A stretch of DNA of 64,000 nt from Flectonema sp. DT1601 (Eukaryota > Euglenozoa > Diplonemea > Diplonemida > Diplonemidae), in assembly GCA_964019425.1 (NCBI GenBank), contig OZ025805.1, positions 1,092,001 to 1,156,000 of the forward strand. The letters run 5' to 3'. The position numbers were made by a program, and so were the translations under genes. This document shows, piece after piece, positions 41,439 through 52,143 of this stretch. Every line of letters begins with the position of its first letter. Within the stretch, counting starts at the first letter, position 1. Below the pieces are notes generated by a model. The model had not been told where the DNA came from, ran no database searches, and saw only the letters and a list, made by a program, of their open reading frames with translations.

Positions 41439-44396
41439 TAGCCAACCACAATTATCGGTATCTATTACTGTAGGCACTCACTGCAGTGCGATTAGAGGTG
41501 AGAAAGTCGAAAGTTCGTCAAGTGAAGGACGTGATCGAATCAACCAGTCAGTTCAATTATTTTACACAAATAGAAAATCCCCTCCACGAGTTTGATTCGT
41601 AGCAACTCCAAAACTTAATTATCATCTTTCAGAATCATCACCACCTGAAGTACTCCATAGCATGTCATTGGAATCGGTGTTCGTTTTGTCAGCAAATCAT
41701 AAGTGACAGCAGTAATGTGTAATAGCAGCTGAGACCTTCGGCTGTTAAATGTGACTGAAGTATCAAACTGACCCACACTTGATTCAAAAGGACTACTTGA
41801 GGTTGTGATAGTTCTATTTTTTTTTATTTCTTGTTTCTGAGTTCACTAATGGAGGGAAAAAAAAGAAGAGAATTGGCTGTAATTTTTAGTCAGAGGACAA
41901 GCCTCGACTAAGAAAAAAAAAAAAAAAAAAAAGTCATTTTTTTTTTTTTTTTCCCCTTTTGAGTCCTGTACTTATTCTATGCAAATTCATTTATGTTTTC
42001 TCACTGGTTCGTCATCCTCTCTCTATCATTTAGTAGTGTGATAATGTATTCACCGTTTGAACAGAAGTTATGTTTCTGTAACTTAGTGTAGAGGGCGGGT
42101 AGGTAGTTTAGGTATTAAAGATTTAGGTCTCTTGTTTCTTGTCAAAAAACTTTTTTTTAATTTTTCTTGAATCAGACAAACAGATCATTTCTTTTAGTGT
42201 TTTTCTAAGAGAAGGGAAAAAAAAACGTTTTCAGATTAGATTTTTTATTTCGCTAAAACGCCGAACAGAATCCTGTCGCGCGGGGAAGAAATATGGCTTG
42301 TCGATATGAATAGTTTCTTTCTCCGACTCCGTCGGCACAAATAAAGAAGGAAATCACGTTAAACGACTATATGTCAATAGTATTCAAATTATTTCTGCGT
42401 GTGTGTGTTGTGTGTCAAAACTTGTCGCCCGTGGAACAATCAGCGTAGTATTCAAATCTTTAGGACAACGTGGTCTGTTTCTGTTTAGCGGTATTGGGAT
42501 TGCGAAAAGTTTCGTGAAAAACCTTTTGTACAAAATATGTCTTTACGGTCTTCTTTTCTCAATCAAAACAAGTAATTGTTAAAAGTCACATTGAAAAAGA
42601 AGATTTCGTTGTTGGATTACTTTATTAGTTCTGTCCTTTATCATTTAGACGAATAAAATCTTCTTCTATTCGTTCTTTACGTTGAACACATAATGATATT
42701 CTCGAGTTCTTTATACAACCGTTTCCTAGTAATGCTGGAATGTTGTATCGGTTTAAGTAAGTAAGTAGTAGTCTTGGGCTTTGAAGCGTCTTACGGTCTT
42801 CTTTTCTCAATCAAAACAAGTAATTGTTAAAAGTCACATTGAAAAAGAAGACTTAGACAGCGATTCGTCTGTAGTCGAGATTGGTTGAATTTCTTTATAA
42901 GTTCTGTCCTTTATCGTTGCACCCTTCAGACAAATCTTTCGCTTTGCGCTTTTGAATTACGAATGAGGCAAGTTCGTTATTTTCTTCTTGTTTTTTTTTT
43001 CTTTTGTTTCGTTCTTTTTAAGTGAGAGATGCTTTTTTTTTTTTTTCCTTTTTTGCTTTTTCTCAGACCAAATGCATGTCTGTAGTGTCTACCAAACAAG
43101 ATGTCTTGGACTGGTATTGGTGTTTGCTATTTCAGCATTGAGGCAACGCTGTATCCATTTCTCCTTGAAAAAGAAAACCACTTTTCTTTTTCGATGTGTA
43201 AGTAAAGCAGTGCGGTTTCTATCTCCGTGTGATGACCACATTCTGACTTCTGAGAAAAACAAAGCAAAAGATTGCTACTGTTCAGCTTTTAGTTGAAGCA
43301 GCTTATCTGTTTCTTTTTTTCTTTTTCTGGCAGTACATTACGTTTCCGATTTCTACTTGTAGCGCTCAAGAGATAACATAGTTCGCGGTCTCACTTGGGA
43401 CAAGCATTGGACTCCTTGAAAAGTTGATAGCGTACAGTCATATCCACTACACTTATTATGGGCACATTGCGTACCTTTTTGGTGTTTCTTTTTTCTTTTT
43501 CTTTTTTTTTTTTTATTTCGTGAGGTGCAAACCGGTCTCTAAAATTAACCAACGAAGTGTGTTTTTAAAGAGATGGTAATAAAGTACAAATACAATAGTT
43601 TCTCAACACACACCCTCCCCTCCCCAAAACGTTTGGAGAGTTTTTTTTTTTTTTTGTGATTTCTTATAATTTATGTTACTAATTATTCGATCGTCGCTTC
43701 TCTCTTACCCTTTTCTCGAGCAGTTTCTTTTTTCCTTTTTTTTTTACTACTGCTGAACTCTAAGAGTGCTCCTGATACTCTCATGGTTGCCCAGAAAAGA
43801 AAAAAAAAAAAAAAAAAAAAAAACAGGATTTCCCTCACACTGCTCTCCCTTTTCTTATTAGTTTTGCGTATTTTGAACATTTCTTGTTACGTTCACTTAC
43901 TTAGACTTATCTTAAGTAGAAGTAGTGAAATGGCATAGTTCTGTGGTCTAAGACTCGTTCTTAACGAATATTAAAAGAACGAGACATTTAACATACTTCA
44001 CAATTCGAATATTTTAAGTTTGCTCCAGAAGGGTAGACTTATGTTGTATTTGTTTCCCCAGAAATAACACACCGCTAAGTAACTTTACGGCTGTGTTACC
44101 CTTCCGTTTTATTTACGTCAAGGAAAGGTGTTTCTTGTCATGGTCAAAGTTGCTTAGCATAGCGAATCGAAAAAGAAAAAAAAAAACAAAAGAATTTGAG
44201 ATAACTTTTTTTTTATTTTTTTTTTATGTTTCAAAAAAATTATTTTTTTTAAATAAATTTATTATATTTGGCGGATAATCCTCCTGATTTTTGATAGAAT
44301 TCCCCCTTTCTTCTTCTTCTTTCTTCTTTTTGTTTGAAATTAGAGCAAGGCAGGCCTTTACACCTTCCCATGAGAGAGTTCTTTGTGAGAACTTCT
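41439..44396. other. large non-coding gap with direct repeats
   Basis: Nearly 3 kb without a convincing gene. It contains A/T runs (41912, 41940, 43030, 43640, 43800), a 61-bp perfect direct repeat (separate entry) and a 9-bp-stem hairpin at 43954-43983 (CTCGTTCTT and AAGAACGAG). A GC-richer patch near 42270-42350 has no clear frame. It may be a strand-switch region, given the minus-strand gene at its right edge. Confidence 0.45.
42543..42851. repeat. direct repeat pair, 61 bp identical
   Basis: 42543-42603 and 42791-42851 are identical (TTACGGTCTTCTTTTCTCAA onward), 248 bp apart. After the repeat, AGTTCTGTCCTTTATC occurs in both units at different distances (about 42627 and 42901), so the unit was longer and has since gained an insertion in copy 2. 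It could be a duplicated RNA gene or a degraded repeat; nothing identifies it. Confidence 0.75.
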
Positions 44397-44603
44397 TTAT
44401 TTCTTTAGTAGTATTTGAAGTAAGCATTGAGAGACTGCATCGAAAACCCACGACTGTTCAATAGTGTCGACCAGCTCTCTAGAAGCTGGTAAACTGGTTG
44501 TCTGAGTGTTTGATGTTGTTGAATGCCATGCCAACCTGCATAGTTTTTCAAATAAAAAGAAATCATCAGGTGCTTCGCAGTAGAAATATTGAAGTTTACC
44601 CAT
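44397..44603 (-). CDS. probable small minus-strand gene, 68 aa, unknown
   Basis: Read on the minus strand, an ATG at 44603 follows an AAAAAACAG acceptor-like site by seven bases, the same layout as the plus-strand genes. The frame encodes MGKLQYFYCEAPDDFFLFEK at its start and ends in QCLLQILLKK. It has mixed composition, is free of homopolymers and is GC-richer than its surroundings, unlike chance frames here. No family recognised, no signal peptide or membrane segment. It is divergent from the CFAP45 gene (324 bp between start codons). A translated homologue or transcript would settle it. Confidence 0.45.
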   Translation of the reverse strand: MGKLQYFYCEAPDDFFLFEKLCRLAWHSTTSNTQTTSLPASRELVDTIEQSWVFDAVSQCLLQILLKK

Positions 44604-44926
44604 CTTGTTCCTGTTTTTTAGGTATTTTTTTTTTTTTTTTTTTTTTCCTTTTTTTTTTCCTTGCTTTCTATCCTTTTCTTTACGTCGCTTCGTTAACCAC
44701 ACGTCTCTCACTACTCGTGCTTCCCTACCCCCCCAGTTTGGTAATTTCTGTGTAATCTGTGTTCTGATTCTGACTTAATATTAGCATCGGGATAGCAACG
44801 TGTTATTAATAATTACATTCCTTAAACAGAAAGACTACAGTGATTGCCGCAGGAGTATTAGTTTTTTACTATTCTAGTAACTGAGTGACTATTTTATTGT
44901 ATCAAAACAGCATCGTGTGTATTAAA

Positions 44927-46446
44927 ATGATGCAAACAACACGAACGCGACGTGGTGGGGAGAGTGAAGGTCAGCTTAAAAAGAAAGTTGTAGCAGAGTA
45001 TGAAGCCCCACCTGACTCAACGGTAGTAATAACAACATCAGAGTTAAAAGCCTGGAGAAATATAATGGACGGAGCTGATCGGGAAAAGCAACGCAGTTCT
45101 GACCATGCGGGAGAGAAAGCAAAGTTGATGACTGTCGCTAATGAAAGAAAGATGAAAATGATTGCTGTTGATGAAGACCGTCGTGCAAATGGAGTCGTCA
45201 AACCCATTGAAGACATCACTGAAGACGTTACTCAAAAGGAAACAATCTCAAAAGCTCAGCTAAAGATGGACGAAGAACTTGACGAAGTGAAATACATGAA
45301 TAAGATTATGCTTTATACTAAATGTGTAACCATCAGAGACGCACAAATAAAAGAGAAGCAGGCAATCGCTTATGAAAAACAAGAAGAAGAAAAACGCCTC
45401 GACATGATGATGGAAATGGAACGGCTGAAGGCTCTCAATATGTACGAAGAACGAGAACAAAAAAGAATTGAAAACAGGAGAAGGGGGGCTGCCGTGATCA
45501 GAGCTCAGATAGAAGAACGAGAGCAAGAACGCCTCCGTAGACTCGAACTCAAACAACAGGAACAAGAAGCCATGCTTCGTCACATCGAAAGAATGAAAGA
45601 CGACGATCGCCGAGAGAATCTAAAAAAGAAAGACGCAGCAAAGCGACTCATGGAAGACGTAGCCCTCGCAAATGCTGAGCAAATTCGACTGAAGAACAGA
45701 CAGCGAGAAGTTGAACAGGTTTGTAATTCTATTTTATATTATTTAGAGTCTCTGTTCACAGAGAAAGAAAATAACAATGAAAACAACAACAGGAAGAAGA
45801 CCGTCGCATCTCAGAGTACCTTCGCGAGAAGGACAGCAGAGAGCAAGAAATTGCTCAAGAACACGAGAGAATTAAAGCAGAGAAGGAAAGAGAGATTGCA
45901 AGGCTACGATCGCTACAAGAGAAGGCTCAGGACAAGCAGGCAGAATTGGACGCTCTCAGAGCAAGGCGCGCACAAGAAGCAGCAGAGCGAGACCACAGAG
46001 AAAAGGAGAAGGAGGTTGCAACCAGGATCGCAGCAATCAACGCAGACTTGGCACAGGCTCGACTATCCCAGAAGTTGGAAAAGGAAGCAACTTTGGCTGA
46101 TCAAGCGAAGCTCGAAAACGAAGACTTCGAAAGAATTATTGCAGTACAACGCCAGTGGGACATGCAAGAGAAATCAAAGAAGGAAGTCGACAGAGAGCGA
46201 AGACTCAAAAACGCAGCAGACCTCCGCTCACAGATCGAACAAATGGAAGAACAATCAAAGAAGAATAGACGTGGATTCCTAGAGGAAGGCAATCGTCTGA
46301 AATCTCAACGTCAGGAGCAAGAGAAGAAGATAGAAAACATTAGAGAGAGAAAGATACAAGAGTTAGAACAATGTGCTGTACCTGAGAAGTACAGACATGA
46401 GCTCCTTAAAAAGAAGAATATCGAACCCTTGCGTCCCAGCAAGTAG
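44927..46446 (+). CDS. CFAP45: CFAP45 (CCDC19) axonemal microtubule inner protein, two exons, 481 aa
   Basis: Exons 44927-45718 and 45793-46446, joined at phase 0 across a 74-nt intron (GTTTGT...AACAG). CFAP45 lies inside the A-tubule of ciliary doublets. The N terminus has STVVITTSELKAWRNIM; the core shows the family signatures KMDEELDEVKYMNKIML with YTKCVTIRDAQIKEKQ, EEEKRLDMMMEMERLKALNM followed by YEEREQKR, and after the intron RLRSLQEKAQDKQAELDALR. It is almost wholly coiled coil, and its length is near human CFAP45 (about 551). The start is the first ATG of the frame, 16 nt after an AAAACAG acceptor-like site. Its presence shows the organism builds a motile flagellum. Confidence 0.9.
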
Positions 46447-46859
46447 GCTTCTCTCCAACTGCTGACTACCTTTCTTATAATATAAGGTTTAATACGATAA
46501 TGTTGTGTAAGATGTCTCTTTTTTTACACATCTAAAATACGTTTTTTATTACATTCCACACAGCAATCAAAATAAACTAAAAAAACGATTGTATCCTTGT
46601 TCGTGTCATCGCTAACGCGAAATGATGAGTTTCTTTTATTGTGCCAAAAAAAAAAAAAAAAAAAAGGATAGAAAGTATCCATCAATAATTTATTTGTCGT
46701 TGTCCCTTCCCATTCGACATAAATCTCCCCACCTGTAAGAATGATTGGTCTCTATTTTGTGAATAGTTTAGTTTCAAAGAACTCACATATCTAACTGTAC
46801 CAAAAAAAAAATAATTTTCTTTTCAAAATTAAATCAACAGGAAGGCCATACAAAAGAAA
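46447..46859. other. short non-coding gap
   Basis: 3' UTR and leader with a poly-A run near 46647. A TCAACAG acceptor-like site ends at 46841. Nothing else seen. Confidence 0.5.
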
Positions 46860-48521
46860 ATGGCCTTACCATCCATGAACCGAATGTCGGTGTTGGTTTG
46901 GGTGGCTGATAAACACCTGGAAGAAGTAATTGGTGGGCAGCTGTTTAAAGAAGAAGTTGAGGTATTGAACCCAACACACTTGGCTGCGATATTAGAAAAT
47001 AGATTAAATGAAAAAGGTGTTCCAGTAGCTGTTGGACTCATCGATTGGTTTGATGAAGGAGCAGAGAAATGGATTCCGATGTCTGATACTCAAGACTTGA
47101 GTTTGATGACATCACTTCCTAGCAATCCATTGAAATTACGAGTTTGGAGTCGTCGTCGACAATTCACTTGTCGTATTCATCCATTACGAGAACCAGTCTC
47201 TCCAAACTACCCAATCCGAACTGTTTCCTTTCACGCCATTGACATCCGAGACTTTGAGTCAGAGCTTCGAGCAAGGGTTCCTCCTTATGAATCTGATTTT
47301 AAAGAAATTCTTTATTTGTGTAACTTTTCCGGATGGACGCTACTTGAGGACATCTCTCGTATTCCTGTTGATTCTCATGTTGTTGACTTGAAGCTTCTTA
47401 CTGCTGATTTTAATAAATACGATTTGCTACCTGCTCCTGATATGAGTTTACCTCCTGGTAATGATGGAGGGTCTGATGATAGACTTCGATATTTGATTGC
47501 GATGGAACAGGAACGACAGAGAAGTAGTAGTCCTCAAGAACCAATAGCAACCGTACCAATTATTAAGAAATCAATTGTTGTTCCTGAAGTACCCGTCGTG
47601 TTTGGTAACGATGAAGTATTAATGCCTGGAAGGATTGCTATTCAACCATTACCTCACACAACTGCTGAAGTTCGATATCTTCACAATAGTAATATCGAAA
47701 CGGCTTTACAACAACCAGCCCATCAAGAGCATTTACAAAGAGTTAAGAGAAAGGAAGAAGCTCTCAAGAAACAAGACCCAAACAGAGTAGATTGTTGTTA
47801 CCCGGGTTCTGGTCAAGTTCACTCCGTAGATTCATCAGGTCATGGTGACTTAAAACGACAAGTGATATCATACACAAGACAACTACTTCAGGATCCGTGT
47901 TCTCCAGTACAAGTCTACCTACCAGCTGGTGGATTACCAACACAGGATTTGGTTAACTTAACTGCTCTAGTCGGACATTATTTTATGGTTCGCTGTCCTG
48001 TTTGTCCTCATGCTATTCTTGAAGTAGAAGACAAGGCTCATATTCATGATATCTTAGCAAATTGTATTTCAGAGTTGCCGTACACTGCGAACCTGCAGCG
48101 CAGGAGACAAGACGATTTACGTCAAATGCAAGAAGCTGGTCCTTCAGTGACTGAACAGATAGAGAATTATAGATCTTCTTCTCAATCACCTCCTCCTCAA
48201 GTTGTTTTAATGAGACCTGTTCTGAGTTCAGATTCTACTATCGCTGTTTATGGTACCGTCACGTATCCCTCTCCTGTTGTTTGTAAATGGTTTCTTCAAA
48301 CTTCACAAAAGACTATCGACATTGAAGATATCTTTATCCGCGGGATGGCAATCACAGAACCAGTTTCAGCCTCTTCGTTCTGTTTGAAATTCCTTCCGGG
48401 AGCGTTGCAGCGATCATTAAATTATGAATTAACATTACGAGTGACACCAGAGGTAGCTCACCTTCGGGATCACTACGGGGAAGCTACACAGCAGTTTAGC
48501 CTGCCGACGGCTTCTTCGTGA
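46860..48521 (+). CDS. orphan multidomain protein, 553 aa
   Basis: A single open exon with no membrane segment. The N-terminal 95 residues form an alpha/beta unit (MSVLVWVADKHLEEVIGGQL). The middle is Pro/Ser-rich. Residues about 375-405 contain MVRCPVCPHAILEVEDKAHI followed by HDILANC, which could bind zinc through CxxC, His and Cys. The last 120 residues look beta-rich (VVCKWFLQTSQKTIDIEDIF). I recognise no family. A 60-bp tandem duplication spans the stop codon: the 13 codons before TGA are echoed in frame 60 bp later. ATG 18 nt after a CAACAG acceptor-like site. Confidence 0.7.
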   Translation: MALPSMNRMSVLVWVADKHLEEVIGGQLFKEEVEVLNPTHLAAILENRLNEKGVPVAVGLIDWFDEGAEKWIPMSDTQDLSLMTSLPSNPLKLRVWSRRRQFTCRIHPLREPVSPNYPIRTVSFHAIDIRDFESELRARVPPYESDFKEILYLCNFSGWTLLEDISRIPVDSHVVDLKLLTADFNKYDLLPAPDMSLPPGNDGGSDDRLRYLIAMEQERQRSSSPQEPIATVPIIKKSIVVPEVPVVFGNDEVLMPGRIAIQPLPHTTAEVRYLHNSNIETALQQPAHQEHLQRVKRKEEALKKQDPNRVDCCYPGSGQVHSVDSSGHGDLKRQVISYTRQLLQDPCSPVQVYLPAGGLPTQDLVNLTALVGHYFMVRCPVCPHAILEVEDKAHIHDILANCISELPYTANLQRRRQDDLRQMQEAGPSVTEQIENYRSSSQSPPPQVVLMRPVLSSDSTIAVYGTVTYPSPVVCKWFLQTSQKTIDIEDIFIRGMAITEPVSASSFCLKFLPGALQRSLNYELTLRVTPEVAHLRDHYGEATQQFSLPTASS

Positions 48522-49197
48522 AGAGACTTTCTTACAGTGGAAACTGCGCAGCAATTTGGCCTGTCAGCAGTTTCTTCTAATTATTGTGTGAACTGTGGTA
48601 CGTCTCACCTATGATTGGTAGAGAAAATATTCCATGAATCCACATTGTGTCTTCAGAAGTATTACACCTTAACAATAACAGTGCGAACCTAATTACTTTT
48701 CAACTATTATAAAAGCTGATCGATAAACCTACCCGAGCGTGTTGGGATAATCTGATGGTGAGTTGTAGTTTTCCTCAGGTAGTAGTTTTGCTCAAGGTTG
48801 GCCATATTTGGAATCTGCTTGCTTTGCGGAAAAGCAACAGCCGAGAGATTATTTTTGTTTTTATTTGTCTTAGTTACTTCGTTTGTGGTAGACCTTTATT
48901 GATAAGAAGATTTAGAAATATAATGGAACACTGTCACCAGCAGGCTTCTGAAAGCTAACTGGATAAATGGTTTTCTGTTTATCGTTGATCTTGTCACCAG
49001 TTGTTGTTGTTGTTCTTTACTTGTGAGTTTTATGACGAGCTGTGAATTGCGAGTTCATGTCTCCCACGTACATGTTTTCTGCGATTTGTATTTCTAGAAT
49101 TCTAATTACGATTTGTTCTTTATTTAGATTTGGATACCAAGAAAGTTTATATAAAAGTCATCCTTATAATTATATTCAACAGGTGTGATCACTAAAT
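48522..49197. other. non-coding gap
   Basis: Begins with the second unit of the 60-bp tandem duplication (from 48540). The rest is AT-rich 3' UTR and spacer; a TTCAACAG acceptor-like site ends at 49182. No RNA gene seen. Confidence 0.5.
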
Positions 49198-50715
49198 ATG
49201 CACACTACAATGATCGTACTGCTACTGGTAGTAGCCATGAGCTGTCCTTCATCTTGTGTTGAGTTATTTTGGACACCAGAACGATCTAACCAATACTGTA
49301 ATACTTTACCTAAAACAAAACCGAGTCAGGTAACTTCAGAACAATCACCGATAGTGGGATCGAATAACTACATTTGCATGAGACTGATTGGACAGAATGT
49401 TATTTTTTCTCCGGTTGATTTTTTAGAAATAATGTTCGGAAGACTATACGGTGGAGACTCTTCAACGTGTGACACTACTGGTGGTTCTCAATGTAATGGA
49501 ATAGTTGGATTACAATTACCGTTTAGACAGGGATTCAACTTTACTTTTTGGTGGTCGGCTGGATCTGACACCAATCGTTTTGTAATTGCCCCTCCAATTG
49601 GTCCGATCATCGCAGCTTTCAATTTTGAAAGGGCAGTCCCATTACCAAATGATGATCTTTTATACAACAGCAGCATCACTGCTCCTTGTGAGTTACTAGC
49701 TGACACGGGGTTCTTCGCAATAGAAGCGTCGCTCTTGATTAGAACAAATAAAATAACTATCAAGACGTTGATTACGACTTATCAAAGTGGAGTGGAAGCA
49801 CAATTCTCAAAAGTAGGAATTCGATGTGTTATTCCTCAATCACAAAGTTTGAATGATGTTGGAAACTGGTCGTATGGTTTTGAGAGTAGTTTAAAAACTC
49901 CTAACAGTAAAGCTCTTCACGATGAATCGAAGTCTCAAGTTGGACTTAGTCACATGGCAACTGATACTTATCAAGTTGATTATAAGAAAGGGATATATTC
50001 ACATGCATCGCATCTTACTTATCAACCAAAACCAGGAAACGAGTTCTGCGATCAACACGAAGGGTTCGATAAATGTAAAGCACCGTGTGAATGGATTCCT
50101 CTGAGAGGATGTAAGTTTAATAACATTCCAATCTATGATAGCCAACAACCTGTTGATCCTGTTCCTGATAATTATAATGTGACGGTCACACTACAGGATA
50201 ATGATTACTCTTGTTGTTCTGTTTCTACTCATGTTTCTGTTTGTTATTCTCCTCCTTGTCAATCAAAAGATTTAATCTGGTTTAACAGCACTGATGATTC
50301 GTCAACAATCTCTTTAACTCTCCCTGAGTGTAGTGATTGTCAACCAGCATCCCTATTTACAATATCTTCATTCAACACATTGACTTCTGGTGGTAATGTT
50401 GTAGTCACAACAGGAACGGCTTATTATTCTGGTAAATTGTTGCGTATTGTGATACCAATTATTCAAAATACAACCTCTCCTTCGATTCTCAAGAAAGAAG
50501 AAGAAGGAGATATAACGATCATAATAATCTTGGTCATCTGTTCTATTTTATTAATCGCTGCGATCATCGGAATGTGGATTTGGTATCGAAAGAGACGGAA
50601 CAACATGTCTGACAGTGATGAAGAAGACAATGAAGTAACAATGATGGAAGGCTTGATGGAAAGAGAGAGCAACACATCCATAAATAATATCGATTCCAAT
50701 GAAGGAGCGATCTAA
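49198..50715 (+). CDS. type I membrane protein with Cys-rich ectodomain, 505 aa
   Basis: A signal peptide (MHTTMIVLLLVVAMSCPSSC) leads into an ectodomain of about 410 residues with roughly 20 Cys and several N-glycosylation sequons. Its first half is beta-rich (GIVGLQLPFRQGFNFTFWWS); the middle has a compact Cys cluster (EFCDQHEGFDKCKAPCEW then IPLRGC) that looks like a small disulfide module. One transmembrane helix (about 435-458, IIIILVICSILLIAAIIGMW) is followed by a basic stop-transfer (YRKRRNN) and an acidic tail (SDSDEEDNE). A cell-surface receptor or adhesin is likely from topology; family not recognised. Single exon; ATG 15 nt after an AACAG acceptor-like site. Confidence 0.75.
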   Translation: MHTTMIVLLLVVAMSCPSSCVELFWTPERSNQYCNTLPKTKPSQVTSEQSPIVGSNNYICMRLIGQNVIFSPVDFLEIMFGRLYGGDSSTCDTTGGSQCNGIVGLQLPFRQGFNFTFWWSAGSDTNRFVIAPPIGPIIAAFNFERAVPLPNDDLLYNSSITAPCELLADTGFFAIEASLLIRTNKITIKTLITTYQSGVEAQFSKVGIRCVIPQSQSLNDVGNWSYGFESSLKTPNSKALHDESKSQVGLSHMATDTYQVDYKKGIYSHASHLTYQPKPGNEFCDQHEGFDKCKAPCEWIPLRGCKFNNIPIYDSQQPVDPVPDNYNVTVTLQDNDYSCCSVSTHVSVCYSPPCQSKDLIWFNSTDDSSTISLTLPECSDCQPASLFTISSFNTLTSGGNVVVTTGTAYYSGKLLRIVIPIIQNTTSPSILKKEEEGDITIIIILVICSILLIAAIIGMWIWYRKRRNNMSDSDEEDNEVTMMEGLMERESNTSINNIDSNEGAI

Positions 50716-50738
50716 TCATTAGTGATTATGAAGTTTTT

Positions 50739-50772
<34 letters not shown>

Positions 50773-51354
50773 TTTCAATCAGTTTAGTTAATTCTCTTTT
50801 TTTTTTGCTTCTTCGTCAATTTGAGAAAAATAGAAAAACTTTTCCGTATGACTGTAGTATACTTTAATATACTTTCTCATCTGAACCTTTTTTCGTTTTT
50901 ATAATGTAACGAGTTCCTTGTCGTTGGGGAATGAAGTTTTCCCTAAAATGTATTTTTTTTTCATTCATACTTGTATAACTGTAAATATAAGTATATAAGT
51001 TTATTATTATGTTTTGTATTGTGTGATTTATTATAATAAAAATAGTCTTTATTTTATAACTTCTGATTGGCTTGCCGTTAAGATGCTTTGCAATGATTTG
51101 ATACCATCGTAAGGGAAGAGATAATTGAGTTGCGTATCATAATTAAATGAAGTCTATTACTGTTCAATAGTTTTACAATCTTGCACAAGTACAAAACCGG
51201 TCAACGATCTCTCAGAAGTTATTTTATTAAATTTTTTAGTAATTACTGTGCTTTTGATGTCGTTTTTTTTTGGTTTTTTTTAAAAAAAAAATTTACTATT
51301 TTTTGTCTCAATTTCCAGATTATTTTAACAAAAACCTTACAAATACAACACAAC
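50716..51354. other. non-coding gap
   Basis: Poly-T near 50743 and AT-rich DNA. Codons upstream of 51355 stay in frame with the reductase but have no ATG and are low-complexity; a TTTCCAG acceptor-like site at 51318 supports starting at 51355. Confidence 0.5.
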
Positions 51355-52143
51355 ATGGACTTCGCTGCTCTTAGTGAATACCTTCCAGGTGATGAGTTTG
51401 AGTTTCACTCTCTTCTGAACAAGTCCTTGTTTGGAAGCATGGCAGTAGCAGCCTTACTATTGTTAACCGGGTTAACAGCTCCTTATGGAAGATACTCAAG
51501 AGAAGGATGGGGTATTCAAGTTCCTGGAAAGGCTGCTTGGATCCTCCAAGAATGCCCTTGCTTAGTAGCTGCAGTGATTTGCTTTTACTACAGAACACAA
51601 ACCAGTTTGGTGTCATATGTTTTGTTATCGCTGTTCGTCTTTCACTACTTCAATAGAACTCTGATCTTCCCTCTTAGAATTAGATGTGGTCAGCCAACTC
51701 CTTTATTTACTTTTTTATCGGCGCTATTCTTTTGTTCAGCCAACGGATATTTGATTTGTAGATCAATTACCCACTTTTCAGAATACTCAGAGTCATGGTT
51801 AACTTCACCACAATTTGTTATTGGAGTCACAATGTTTGTATCTGGTTGGTCTATTAACGTTCACAGTGATGGTGTTTTGCGTTCCCTTCGTAAACCTGGT
51901 GAGTCGGGATACAAGATTCCACGTGGAGGAATGTTCAACTACGTCACCGCCGCAAACTACTTCGGAGAAATCGTCGAGTGGACTGGATTTGCCCTTGCAT
52001 GCGGCACCTGGGTAGCGGCTGGATTTGCGATCAACACCGCCTTCAACCTCGGACCTCGTGCCCGCTCTCACCACAACTGGTACCAAAAGAAGTTCGATGA
52101 CTACCCAACTACTCGTAAAGTAATCATTCCTTTCATCTATTAA
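51355..52143 (+). CDS. steroid 5-alpha-reductase family enzyme (SRD5A/DET2-like), 262 aa
   Basis: These membrane enzymes use NADPH to reduce a delta-4 double bond of 3-oxo steroids. The C-terminal signature is complete: IPRGGMFNYVTAANYFGEIV then EWTGFA, and the ending KKFDDYPTTRKVIIPFIY. Glu66 (QECPCL) and Tyr98 (FVFHYFNRT) align with the catalytic Glu57 and Tyr91 of human SRD5A2. Length 262 matches the family (254-259 in human), with about six or seven hydrophobic segments. It probably acts in the ER membrane on sterols; a true steroid hormone substrate is not implied in a protist. GC and codon bias are higher in the last third, fitting high expression. Single exon. Confidence 0.92.
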   Translation: MDFAALSEYLPGDEFEFHSLLNKSLFGSMAVAALLLLTGLTAPYGRYSREGWGIQVPGKAAWILQECPCLVAAVICFYYRTQTSLVSYVLLSLFVFHYFNRTLIFPLRIRCGQPTPLFTFLSALFFCSANGYLICRSITHFSEYSESWLTSPQFVIGVTMFVSGWSINVHSDGVLRSLRKPGESGYKIPRGGMFNYVTAANYFGEIVEWTGFALACGTWVAAGFAINTAFNLGPRARSHHNWYQKKFDDYPTTRKVIIPFIY

